A stretch of 64,000 bases of DNA. Origin: Paraburkholderia graminis C4D1M (lineage in GTDB: Bacteria; Pseudomonadota; Gammaproteobacteria; Burkholderiales; Burkholderiaceae). Made by a program: the position numbers and the translations under genes. Below, one piece after another: positions 33,158 to 41,077 of this stretch; the stretch's first letter is position 1; each line of letters opens with the position of its first letter. The notes below the pieces were generated by a model. It did not search any database. It saw only the letters and a program-made list of their open reading frames with translations, and was not told the DNA's origin. Where the stretch lies: assembly GCF_000172415.1 (NCBI RefSeq), contig NZ_ABLD01000007.1, positions 186,001 to 250,000 of the forward strand, read 5' to 3'.

Positions 33158-34327
33158 CTATTTGGTTTTTTGCGCACCCACTTCCGTGTCCCACTTCTTG
33201 AAGGCGGCGACCATCGCCGCTGCATTGAGCGGCAACGCGTGCGGACGTTCCGCGAGCAGCTTGGCGTACTCGGGCCGCCCGTACTTCTTCAGGACTTCCT
33301 GGCTATGCGCGGGCGCTTGTGCTTCGGTAACGCCCTTGATCGCCGGGCCAGGATAGAAGTAACCGTCGTCGTAAGTCAACGCCTGCTGCGCGGGCTCGAG
33401 CATGAAATTCATCAGCTTGTAGAGCACGTCGAGCTTTTCCTTCGGCACGCCCTTCGGAATCACCATGAAGTGCGCGTCGTTCACCCACGTCATGTTGTCG
33501 AACGCCTGCACGCGAAATTCAGCCGGCACGATGCCGAGCGCGCGCGGGTTGATGTCCCAGCCCGTCACCGTCACCGTCATGTCGCGCGTGCCCTCGCCGA
33601 GTTCTTTCATGACCGCCGACGTGCCGCCGGGATAGTACGGAATGCACTCGTTCAATTGCTTGAGGAAAGCCCAGGTCTTGTCCCAGCCGTTGATCGGGTC
33701 CTGCGGATTTTTATCGCCGAGCACATAGGGCAAGCCCATCAGAAACGTGCGGCCGGGTCCCGAGTTCGCGGGCCGTGCGTAGATAAGTTTGTCCGGGTGA
33801 GCCTTGCACCATTGCAGCAGTTGCTCGGGCGTTTTCGGCGGATCGCTGACTTTGGCCGGGTTGTATTCGAGTAGCGGTCCGGCCGGCATATACGCGACTT
33901 CGAGGCCGAAGCCTTGCGCGAGCTCCTGCATCTTGCGCGGGCCGGGCGCGTACTTGTCGAGCACGCCGGGGAACTGCGCGGCGTTATCGGGCAGCAGCTT
34001 CGTCCACAGGTTCTGTTCGATGCCGGCCGCGAGCGCGTCGGTGCCGGTCAGCACGAGGTCGATGTCCGAGCGGCCCGCCCCCTGCATCGCCTTGATCTTG
34101 CCCGGCAGTTGCGGCGCGGGCGCGTTCGTGTAGGTGATATTGGCGACGAGGTTCGGGTACTTCGCCTTGAATGCCTCGAAGCCCTTTTGCGTGAGTTGAA
34201 GATCGCCGGCGACGTCGACGATATTGAGCGTGACAGGATCGGCCGCGAACGCGGCGGACCCGAATGCGGCGCTCGCCGCGAAACATACCGACACCAGCCT
34301 GAGCGCCAACCTGTGTGAAACAGTCAT
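33158..34327 (-). CDS. ABC transporter periplasmic binding protein (PotD-like family)
   Basis: A 389-residue extracellular solute-binding protein of family 1/PotD type. A Sec signal occupies residues 1-29 (ending AAFAAD). The mature protein begins VTLNIVDVAGDLQ and shows the bilobal pattern with TGTDALAAG in the first lobe. The usual ligands of this family are polyamines, aminoethylphosphonate or iron, but the SMP-30 lactonase and DapA-like aldolase upstream suggest a sugar acid or its lactone. A palindrome lies about 96-111 bases upstream. Confidence 0.87.
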   Translation of the reverse strand: MTVSHRLALRLVSVCFAASAAFGSAAFAADPVTLNIVDVAGDLQLTQKGFEAFKAKYPNLVANITYTNAPAPQLPGKIKAMQGAGRSDIDLVLTGTDALAAGIEQNLWTKLLPDNAAQFPGVLDKYAPGPRKMQELAQGFGLEVAYMPAGPLLEYNPAKVSDPPKTPEQLLQWCKAHPDKLIYARPANSGPGRTFLMGLPYVLGDKNPQDPINGWDKTWAFLKQLNECIPYYPGGTSAVMKELGEGTRDMTVTVTGWDINPRALGIVPAEFRVQAFDNMTWVNDAHFMVIPKGVPKEKLDVLYKLMNFMLEPAQQALTYDDGYFYPGPAIKGVTEAQAPAHSQEVLKKYGRPEYAKLLAERPHALPLNAAAMVAAFKKWDTEVGAQKTK

Positions 34328-34422
34328 TGCGTCTCCTCGCTTCTTGGTATGAGGTCCGCCGGTCGAGTGCCCCGAGCGTCTCTTTCAACCCTTGCAACAT
34401 AGCGAAGCGGAACAGCCGATGT

Positions 34423-34438
34423 CAAGCAAATGTGCTTG
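34423..34438. promoter_or_regulatory. Palindrome upstream of the binding-protein gene
   Basis: CAAGCA-AATG-TGCTTG, a perfect 6-4-6 inverted repeat in the 299-base gap before the transporter operon. It is a plausible operator for the transporter, but differs from the palindrome before the aldolase gene. Confidence 0.4.
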
Positions 34439-34626
34439 TTGGCGCGTAGCACGGGATTTCGCTGTCTAAGGCCCGAAGGCCTTTGCCGTCAATGATTTGG
34501 CGAAGTTGTATACGAGGGCAAACCCCGAGCCGCTGATTCGTGGATGGAGGCAGCGGGCGTTTGTCAGGCAACTAGCCTGGGCAAACCATGCGCGCAGCGT
34601 TGCGGCATAGAAAGCTGAGATTGCGA

Positions 34627-35577
34627 TCAGCCGCCGCGCGCGCCTTGCGTGTTCACATATAGCGAGTAAAGGCCGTGGCTCGCCGCCATGAAAAGCCGGT
34701 TGCGATGACGCCCGCCGAAGCACACGTTCGCGCAACGCTCCGGCAATGCAATATGGCCGATCGGCTCGCCTTGCGGCGTGAAGATGCGCACGCCGTCGAG
34801 TTCGTCGGTGCCCATGCCCCAACCGCACCACAGGTTCCCGTGGATGTCGACGCGAAAACCATCCGGCGTGCCTGGTCCTGCGTCGATCAGCACGCGATTG
34901 TTCGAGAGCGCCGCGCCCTTGCCGCCGGCATCGGCATCGACGTCGAACGCACGGATCTTGCGCGGCTCGCCCCGCGATTCGACGACATAGAGCAACGACT
35001 CGTCCGGCGAAAACGCGAGGCCGTTGGGTCCGAGTATGTCGTCGGCGACCACGCTCACTTCGCCCGACTGGCCGTCGATGCGGTACACGCAAGCCGGCAG
35101 CTCCGACTCCTGCTTCTCGCCTTCGTAGAAGCTGTCTATGCCGAAGGTCGGATCGCTAAACCAGATCGAGCCGTCCGATTTCACGACCACGTCGTTCGGC
35201 GAATTGAAACGCTTGCCGCGATAACGATCCGCCAGCACGGTGATCGAGCCGTCGTATTCGGTGCGCGTGACGCGGCGCGTCAGATGCTCACAGCTCACGA
35301 GCCGGCCTTGGCGGTCGCGCGTATGGCCGTTCGCATTATTCGACGACTGACGGAACGTGCTGACCGCGCCGCTCGTTTCGTCCCAGCGCAAGATGCGGTC
35401 GTTCGGGATGTCACTCCACAGCAGATAGCGGCCGTCGCCGAACCAGACCGGTCCCTCGGACCAGCGCGCGCCCTGATACAGGCACTCGACCGACGCCGAC
35501 GCCAGGATCAGTGACTTGAAGCGCGGATCGAACACGCGCACGGAAGGATCGGGATAGCGTCGGCTGTTGTCGGTCAT
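34627..35577 (-). CDS. SMP-30/gluconolactonase family protein
   Basis: A 316-residue six-bladed beta-propeller lactonase. Family landmarks include SEGPVWFGDGRYLLWSDIPN, SPNDVVVKSDGSIWFSDP with the metal-binding Asn/Asp, LGPNGLAFSPDESLLYV and TPDGFRVDIHGNLW. Such enzymes hydrolyse sugar lactones. The gene follows the aldolase gene by 39 bases and is probably co-transcribed. Together they fit a lactone-to-acid-to-aldol cleavage route, but the sugar is not known. Confidence 0.88.
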   Translation of the reverse strand: MTDNSRRYPDPSVRVFDPRFKSLILASASVECLYQGARWSEGPVWFGDGRYLLWSDIPNDRILRWDETSGAVSTFRQSSNNANGHTRDRQGRLVSCEHLTRRVTRTEYDGSITVLADRYRGKRFNSPNDVVVKSDGSIWFSDPTFGIDSFYEGEKQESELPACVYRIDGQSGEVSVVADDILGPNGLAFSPDESLLYVVESRGEPRKIRAFDVDADAGGKGAALSNNRVLIDAGPGTPDGFRVDIHGNLWCGWGMGTDELDGVRIFTPQGEPIGHIALPERCANVCFGGRHRNRLFMAASHGLYSLYVNTQGARGG

Positions 35578-35616
35578 GCTGTCTCTACGTGGATGGATTG
35601 AGCGTGGATTGAGCGG

Positions 35617-36549
35617 TCACGTCGCGCGCTCGTATTCTCTTTCGAGCGCGAGCAGCGTGCGCGCGGCATCGGCGATCTTCGCATGATGTTCGGGCGGCGT
35701 CGAACTGAGCAGCGGCAGCAGCGGCCCCATGTCGGCGATCTGCGCGAACGTGACCGCGTCATGCAGCACGCGGATCAGCGAGATGTCGTCGCGCAAGGTT
35801 TCGAGCGGAAGGAACGCGTCGTACAGGCGCTGCGCGGTGTCATGGTCGCCGCGCTTCGCCGCGTGCAACAACGCGGTCACCATGCGCGGCGCGATGCAGC
35901 CGGAGCCCGTCGTCCATGCGGCGAGGCCGAACTCGCGCAGATGCACGAGCGCCGGGCGCTCGCCCATGCCCGATACGATCTTGCCCGCCGGCACATGTTG
36001 AAGCAGCCGGCGCAGGTACGGATCGTCAGCGGGATTCTTGCGGACGATCGCATACTTGACCGCCAGCAACGTGCCGCGCTCGACAAGCCGCGCGAGCGTC
36101 TCCACTTCCACATAGTCTTCGCTCTTGATGTACAGCGTGAGCGGAATGCCGGCTGCATCGACGATGCGTGTCAGCCCCGCTTCGACGCCCTCCGACGTCG
36201 TGAAGCCCGCGAGCGGCAGCACCATCGCCGTGCGGTAGCGGGTCTGCGCGAGAATCCGCGCCTGATCCAGCATTTTTCCGTAGTCCGGGCCGATTGCCGG
36301 AATGACGCGCGTGTCGTCGCTCGTGCTTTCGGACAGCATATCCAGCAAGTCGCGATACTCGCTCACGGCCACGTGATACAGATTGGCATTGCCGCCATAG
36401 AGCAGCGTGCGCACGCCGCCCGCCTCGATGTGGCGGATCAGCGCGGCGTTCTGAGCGGCGTCGAGTGCATGGTCCGCGCGGCGCGCCAAAGGCGGCACAG
36501 CCATGACCGACGCAGCGAGTTCGCTGTCTTCGAATGGGGATTCGTTCAT
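35617..36549 (-). CDS. DapA/KDG-aldolase family lyase
   Basis: A 310-residue class I aldolase or dehydratase of the dihydrodipicolinate synthase family. The Schiff-base lysine is K165 (LLAVKYAIV) and the catalytic tyrosine Y140 (LTLYIKSED), close to the canonical 133/161 positions. The GGVRTLLYGGN loop sits where GTTGE usually lies, so the substrate carboxylate pocket is modified. Start at 36549; a much longer frame upstream is not coding. With the SMP-30 gene and an importer it probably cleaves or dehydrates a keto-deoxy sugar acid. Confidence 0.85.
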   Translation of the reverse strand: MNESPFEDSELAASVMAVPPLARRADHALDAAQNAALIRHIEAGGVRTLLYGGNANLYHVAVSEYRDLLDMLSESTSDDTRVIPAIGPDYGKMLDQARILAQTRYRTAMVLPLAGFTTSEGVEAGLTRIVDAAGIPLTLYIKSEDYVEVETLARLVERGTLLAVKYAIVRKNPADDPYLRRLLQHVPAGKIVSGMGERPALVHLREFGLAAWTTGSGCIAPRMVTALLHAAKRGDHDTAQRLYDAFLPLETLRDDISLIRVLHDAVTFAQIADMGPLLPLLSSTPPEHHAKIADAARTLLALEREYERAT

Positions 36550-37075
36550 GAGACGGGACGGGAGTCGAGTGGAGTGGAATGGAAACAGGCTCCCAAGGTA
36601 GCATCGGCTGCGAGAAGTTGTCAAACAACTTTGCGAGCAGCAGCGCGGGCGCGAAGGGTTCGCGTTCGCGGCGAAATGCCCAAACGCAACGCATCGCCTT
36701 TTATATGACAATGCATGCGAGGACCGTGAATAGCGTGAGGAAGCGAAACTGCATCGCAAATCGGTGATTGCGGTAATAGCCGCGATTTGGCAAATGAGGT
36801 CGTTTTGCCCGTTTGATTGGCAGCCGTCGCAGCGCGGGGATGAGGCCGCGAACCGGCGGCGCAGCGCTAAACCGTTGCTGCGTGCGGCTCGCGGTGGCAT
36901 AGGGGCTAGAGGACGCATAACCTGCAATCCGCGACGAGCGGATTTACTGCGGGCAGCAATTATGCAGAGGTAAAGCCCGGATTAATGCCGGCAGTCTCGT
37001 GCGGGGCTCTTTCTGTGCAACAGGCTTTTAGTGATAGATTGCGATTAAAGCAGCCGTAAATAAAAACCTGCGCAA
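36550..37075. other. 526-base divergent intergenic region, hairpin-rich
   Basis: Holds promoters of the aldolase operon and luxR. It contains the palindrome at 36615-36631, a hairpin GCGG/CCGC flanked by ATT/GAT at 36768-36787, and AATCCGC-GACGA-GCGGATT at 36926-36944. A frame at 36764-36973 has no coding character. The last 80 bases before luxR are AT-rich. Confidence 0.6.
36615..36631. promoter_or_regulatory. Palindromic operator candidate upstream of the aldolase gene
   Basis: AAGTTGT-CAA-ACAACTT is a perfect 7-3-7 palindrome 66 bases before the aldolase start. The TTGT-N3-ACAA core is the kind of site bound by FadR-type GntR repressors. Confidence 0.5.
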
Positions 37076-37843
37076 ATGACCTACCGGATATTTGCGAGTC
37101 TGAGAGAGTCGAAATTGTCGCTACATTTTATCGAGCAGATGGCGCCGCTACTGGACGCCGCCGACGAGGCGGCGTGGTTCGGTGCCGTCGCGGATCTCGC
37201 CGAGACGTGGGGATTCGACCGGCTTCTGATTGCCATGCTGCCGCGCCCGACCATTCGGCTGGAAGACGCGTACGTGCGCAGCACCTATGCGCCCGCGTGG
37301 CGCCGCACTTACGACGAGCAGGGTCTCGTGCACATCGACCCGACCGTCGCACATTGTGCGACGCGCTCCACGCCGCTTGTCTGGTCGCCGGAAATCTTCA
37401 TCACGGCGCCGCAGCGGTCCATGTACGAGGAAGCCCGCGCGCACGGTCTGCGCGCCGGCGTGACATTGCCGATTCACGGCCCGAATCAGGAAGCCGGCAT
37501 GATGTGCTTCGTGAACGACGCAAATCCCACCGACACCTTCTGGCGTCATATCGACGTCGTGCTGCCCAACCTTGTGCTACTGCGCGACCTGGTGATCGAC
37601 ACCAGCCAGCGCCATCTGCATACGCACACGCAGACGCTGTTGCCAAAGCTGACGCCGCGCGAACGCGAGTGTCTTCAATGGACCGCGCGCGGCAAATCCA
37701 CGTGGGAAATTTCGCATATCCTGAACTGCTCGGAAGCCGTGGTGAACTTCCACATGAAAAACATCAGGACGAAACTCGGCGTGAATTCGCGGCGCGCGGC
37801 AGCCGTCATTGCGACACAACTCGGGCTTATTGACCCGGGTTGA
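37076..37843 (+). CDS. LuxR-type quorum-sensing receptor (BraR-like)
   Basis: A 255-residue regulator. The autoinducer-binding domain (residues 20-180) keeps the LuxR-family pocket residues W75, Y79, D88, P89, W103 and G128; the C-terminal helix-turn-helix (190-250) reads LTPRERECLQWTARGKSTWEI. It should bind an acyl-homoserine lactone and activate luxI through the lux box at 38210. Organisation luxR, reversed rsaL, luxI matches the BraR/RsaL/BraI system of Paraburkholderia, which uses long-chain 3-oxo signals. Signal identity here is inferred. Confidence 0.9.
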   Translation: MTYRIFASLRESKLSLHFIEQMAPLLDAADEAAWFGAVADLAETWGFDRLLIAMLPRPTIRLEDAYVRSTYAPAWRRTYDEQGLVHIDPTVAHCATRSTPLVWSPEIFITAPQRSMYEEARAHGLRAGVTLPIHGPNQEAGMMCFVNDANPTDTFWRHIDVVLPNLVLLRDLVIDTSQRHLHTHTQTLLPKLTPRERECLQWTARGKSTWEISHILNCSEAVVNFHMKNIRTKLGVNSRRAAAVIATQLGLIDPG

Positions 37844-38144
37844 GCAAGGCGGCGGCGTCGCGGCTGTGCAGCACGCGCTCGGCGCGGCCGAGGTCCGCAT
37901 CCGAAACGGTCTTGGTGAAGTACAGGCCCAGCAGGATCGAGACCGGTGCCGGAATTTCGGCGCCGGATTCAAAGCGGCTGCCGCGCGACTGGGTGACACC
38001 GAAACGCGCCCAGAAACGGCGCTGGCTCTCTTTTTTCTTTTTGCGGTAAGCAATGATCAGAACCCGGTCCACCGCCGTGGAAGGCTCCGCCGAACGCGTT
38101 TGGAGGCCGGTTTGCGGTTGCCAGTGATTGTCGAGAAGTTCCAT
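37827..38144 (-). CDS. rsaL: RsaL-like repressor of luxI
   Basis: A 105-residue protein encoded against the luxR/luxI genes, overlapping the luxR 3' end by 17 bases. Residues 33-75 form a Cro/CI-like helix-turn-helix: RRFWARFGVTQSRGSRFESG followed by PAPVSILLGLY, the pattern of RsaL. In Pseudomonas and Paraburkholderia, RsaL represses the synthase gene and gives signal homeostasis. Its promoter is divergent from luxI in the 154-base gap holding the lux box. Confidence 0.8.
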   Translation of the reverse strand: MELLDNHWQPQTGLQTRSAEPSTAVDRVLIIAYRKKKKESQRRFWARFGVTQSRGSRFESGAEIPAPVSILLGLYFTKTVSDADLGRAERVLHSRDAAALLNPGQ

Positions 38145-38209
38145 TTTCGTGTCCCGTCGGTTGAGTGCTGTTGCTATCTCAAATTCTGCGTTATCCGATA
38201 AGCATGCAC

Positions 38210-38229
38210 ACCTATCCAGGTAGATAGGT
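38210..38229. promoter_or_regulatory. lux box
   Basis: ACCTATCCAGGTAGATAGGT is a 20-base dyad with perfect 7-base arms and the canonical ACCT...AGGT ends. It lies 70-89 bases before the luxI ATG and 66 bases before the divergent rsaL start, so one LuxR dimer could act on both. Confidence 0.8.
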
Positions 38230-38298
38230 GGCGGAACGATTCAGAATGCATAAGTTTTCCTGCGTATTGGTTTTCCCCAACACGTTCAGGAGAACGTC

Positions 38299-38892
38299 AT
38301 GCAAACAGCAATCCGGATTGGAATGCGTCAAGAGTTCGACAACGAGGACATCAACGAGATGTACCGCCTGCGGGCGCGGGTTTTTCACGGCCGGCTGGGG
38401 TGGGATATTCCGACCATAGCGGGCATGGAGATCGACGGCTACGATGCGCTGGGACCGCATTACATGCTGATTCAGGGCGACGACCGGCGCGTGCGCGGCT
38501 GCTGGCGCCTCATGCCGACCGAGGGGCCGAACATGCTGAAAGACACCTTCCCGCAACTGCTGCACGGCGCGGCGGCGCCGGTTGGGCGGCACATCTGGGA
38601 ACTGAGCCGCTTCGCGATCGACACCAGCGGCGAGGAGAAGTCGTTCGGTTTCGCCGATGTGACGATGCAGGCGATCCACGAGCTGGTCACGTTCGCGGAC
38701 CGCATGGGCATCACGCGCTATGTGACGGTGACCACGACGCCAATTGAACGGCTGTTGCGCAAGACAGGCATTGAGATCAGCCGGCTCGGCTCACCGCTGC
38801 AGATCGGCGTGGAACGTGCGGTGGCGCTCGACATTGCCGTGAGTCCGAAAACGCGCGCGGCTCTGTTCGGGCCGATGGCCGCGGCCGCTTAG
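38299..38892 (+). CDS. LuxI-type acyl-homoserine-lactone synthase (BraI-like)
   Basis: A 197-residue autoinducer synthase. All the conserved LuxI residues are present: R25, F29, W35, D46, D49, R70, F84, E101 and R104 (MYRLRARVF, GRLGWDI, EIDGYD, WELSRF). These bind S-adenosylmethionine and acyl-ACP. A CAGGAG ribosome site is 8 bases before the ATG. Chain length is not readable with certainty. Confidence 0.93.
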   Translation: MQTAIRIGMRQEFDNEDINEMYRLRARVFHGRLGWDIPTIAGMEIDGYDALGPHYMLIQGDDRRVRGCWRLMPTEGPNMLKDTFPQLLHGAAAPVGRHIWELSRFAIDTSGEEKSFGFADVTMQAIHELVTFADRMGITRYVTVTTTPIERLLRKTGIEISRLGSPLQIGVERAVALDIAVSPKTRAALFGPMAAAA

Positions 38893-39004
38893 CTCCTCCA
38901 CTGCTTCGCTGCTCCGCCGCCTGGCTGCCGGCCGCCGGCCATCGCAACTGTCCACGCGCTGCTAACCCTGCTCGATCCGCGCGCGGCGGATCACGCGAAG
39001 CTCC

Positions 39005-39694
39005 CTACGAACCAAACATCCGTTCGAGCGCATTTTCCAGGTGCGCTCGCATCGCCTGCCCTGCCGCCTGCGGGTCTTTACGGCGGATCGCGTCGAGCAC
39101 CGCTCTGTGCTCAGCCTGCACCAGGCGCTGCCGCTCCACGGTTTTCACGAGCGAGAGATTGCGCGACAGGTTCATGCTGAAAACAATCTGTTCCTCGATG
39201 AACGACATCACCGTAATGAAAAACGGGTTCCGCGACGCGCGCGCCACCGCGAGGTGGAACAGGAAGTCGTCGTGTGCGCCGATGCCGCGCGTCTCGATGA
39301 TGCGTTCCAGTTGCTGCCACGCTTCTTCGATTGCGGCGATGTCGTCGGCGTCGGCTTTGAGTGCCGCATGCTCCGCCGCGCCCGTCTCCGTGACGATGCG
39401 AAATTCATAGCAACGGCGGATGTCGGACAGTGTTTCGAGCGGCGCAAAACGCCGCACGTCCGGATCGGGCCGTCGCGCGACCGTCGTACCCGAACCGTGG
39501 CGCGTCACGATGATGCCGTCCGCCCGCAGCCGCGCCAATGCCTCGCGCACCGTGGGCCGCGAGGTCGAAAAACGCTCGGCCAGCGCGTGCTCGGTGGGCA
39601 GCCGCTGACCTTCCTTGTACTCGCCTTCGAGAATGCGATTCAGGATGTCGCCGTAGATCTTGTCGGGCAAGCCCGTCGTTTTGCGCTCGTTCAT
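39005..39694 (-). CDS. GntR/FadR-family regulator
   Basis: A 229-residue regulator with an N-terminal winged helix (residues 8-72, LPTEHALAERFSTSRPTVREALARLRADG) and a helical FCD domain (85-220) with the metal-binding His pattern DFLFHLAVARAS. FCD-GntR proteins often control sugar-acid catabolism, so it may regulate the aldolase/SMP-30/ABC cluster 2.5 kb away; this is inference. It is divergent from uspA. Confidence 0.87.
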   Translation of the reverse strand: MNERKTTGLPDKIYGDILNRILEGEYKEGQRLPTEHALAERFSTSRPTVREALARLRADGIIVTRHGSGTTVARRPDPDVRRFAPLETLSDIRRCYEFRIVTETGAAEHAALKADADDIAAIEEAWQQLERIIETRGIGAHDDFLFHLAVARASRNPFFITVMSFIEEQIVFSMNLSRNLSLVKTVERQRLVQAEHRAVLDAIRRKDPQAAGQAMRAHLENALERMFGS

Positions 39695-39927
39695 CGGCCG
39701 GGCGGATGCAGCTTGTCAGAGTAGGCTCCAATTGTAAGGCAAACCCTGGCGGCATTCGCCGCGTTTCGCGCTCTTGCAATCGAGTCAAAGGCCGCCGCGC
39801 CTGATCGCAAACGCGGGCCGGCCCGCGCGGCTCCGCGTCAAAATTTGTGAACCGGTTGATTTACATCCTGTCCGAACGCAAGTCGGTGGATCATGATTGA
39901 AGTTTCGCAACCTGACGTGGAGTGGAT

Positions 39928-40407
39928 ATGTACACACGCATTCTTGTAGCGGTCGACGGCAGCCAGACTTCGCGCCACGCCTTCGAGGCGGCGCTCGCGC
40001 TCGCCAGATCGACGGGCGCTGTCTTGCAGCCGCTCTATGTCGTCGAAAATACGCCGATGTATTTCGAGGCGCCCGGCTACGATCCTTCGGTGCTTCGCAA
40101 CCGGCTGATCGAACAGGGCAAGGAACTCGGCGTGGAGTTGGCGCGCGAAATGGACGCGCAAGGTGTGAAGGGCGAGATTGTCGTCAGCGAAGCCGCGTCG
40201 CTCGATGATGTATCAACCGCCGTGCTGAAAGCCGCTGCCGACTTCAACGCCGATCTGCTCGTCATGGGCACGCACGGCCGGCGCGGATTTCAACGGCTGA
40301 TTCTCGGCAGCGTCGCCGAGCGCTGCGTGCGCCAGGCGCGCTTGCCGGTGCTGCTGATTCCATCGGCGGCAACCAAGCAGGCCGACGATCCGCACGCGGA
40401 TATCTGA
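39928..40407 (+). CDS. Universal stress protein UspA
   Basis: A 159-residue single-domain Usp. The ATP-binding signature GTHGRRGFQRLILGS (G-x2-G-x9-G-S) is intact, so nucleotide binding is expected. The ATG at 39928 has GTGGAG five bases upstream; the in-frame GTG at 39922 is part of that site. It is a single gene, divergent from the GntR gene with 233 bases between. Confidence 0.9.
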   Translation: MYTRILVAVDGSQTSRHAFEAALALARSTGAVLQPLYVVENTPMYFEAPGYDPSVLRNRLIEQGKELGVELAREMDAQGVKGEIVVSEAASLDDVSTAVLKAAADFNADLLVMGTHGRRGFQRLILGSVAERCVRQARLPVLLIPSAATKQADDPHADI

Positions 40408-40434
40408 AGTCGCCGCAACGGCGTGCGGCGTGCA

Positions 40435-40824
40435 TCAAGGCTGCCCGCCGCGTTGCAATGCGCGATGAGTCACGTGATCGTCCAGCAAGCGCCGCATCGT
40501 CGCGAGCAGGATCGCGCCGTCCACGGGCTTGCGCAGGAATCCGTCGAAGCTCACGAAGGCGGGCGGGCTCGGTTCTCCCGAGACAAGGATGAACGCGACG
40601 TCGGCGAGACCCGGCAGCGTGCGCAACCGGTGACATAGCTCGCTGCCCGACATGACCGGCATGCGCCAGTCGGCAACGACCACGTCGACCGGCGCGGCCA
40701 TGAACTGCGCGAGCGCCGACTTGCCGTCGAGCGCCGTCTTTACTTCGTAACCCCCCGCGGCGCAGACGGCGCTCCATGCATCGAGCGCCTCGGCGTCGTC
40801 ATCGACCAGCAGTACGGTTGCCAT
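40435..40824 (-). CDS. Stand-alone receiver-domain response regulator
   Basis: A 129-residue protein consisting only of a CheY-like receiver domain. The acidic pocket DDD (8-10), phosphoacceptor D52 in VVADWRMPV, and conserved lysine in FLRKPVDG are present. There is no output domain and no histidine kinase in the window, so its partner is unknown. The ATG at 40824 was chosen because it starts the fold (MATVLLVDDD); the frame upstream is not conserved. It is convergent with uspA. Confidence 0.85.
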   Translation of the reverse strand: MATVLLVDDDAEALDAWSAVCAAGGYEVKTALDGKSALAQFMAAPVDVVVADWRMPVMSGSELCHRLRTLPGLADVAFILVSGEPSPPAFVSFDGFLRKPVDGAILLATMRRLLDDHVTHRALQRGGQP

Positions 40825-41077
40825 GTGCAATTGTCCTATCGCTTCGACGACCTGCTTCGCAACCCGCATGCCAACGCGCGCTGCCCGCTTGCGCGAGCCG
40901 GCGTGCCCGTAGGCAAGCCGCGAAATCAGGCTGTGAAACGAAGCCGGAAAGCGCGAGGCTGCCGCCATGCGGCATGGTTAATTGCCGCTCGCGACAACCT
41001 CGCGTGTTGCTGCCTGTTGTTGTTAACAATAGCAACTCAATCGCACCTCGGCAGGCAAACCGCTTGACGTTGCAACG

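Noticed and set aside
36764..36973. A 69-codon open frame in the gap before luxR
   Set aside because: No ribosome site, no conserved-looking segment, and it runs through hairpins.
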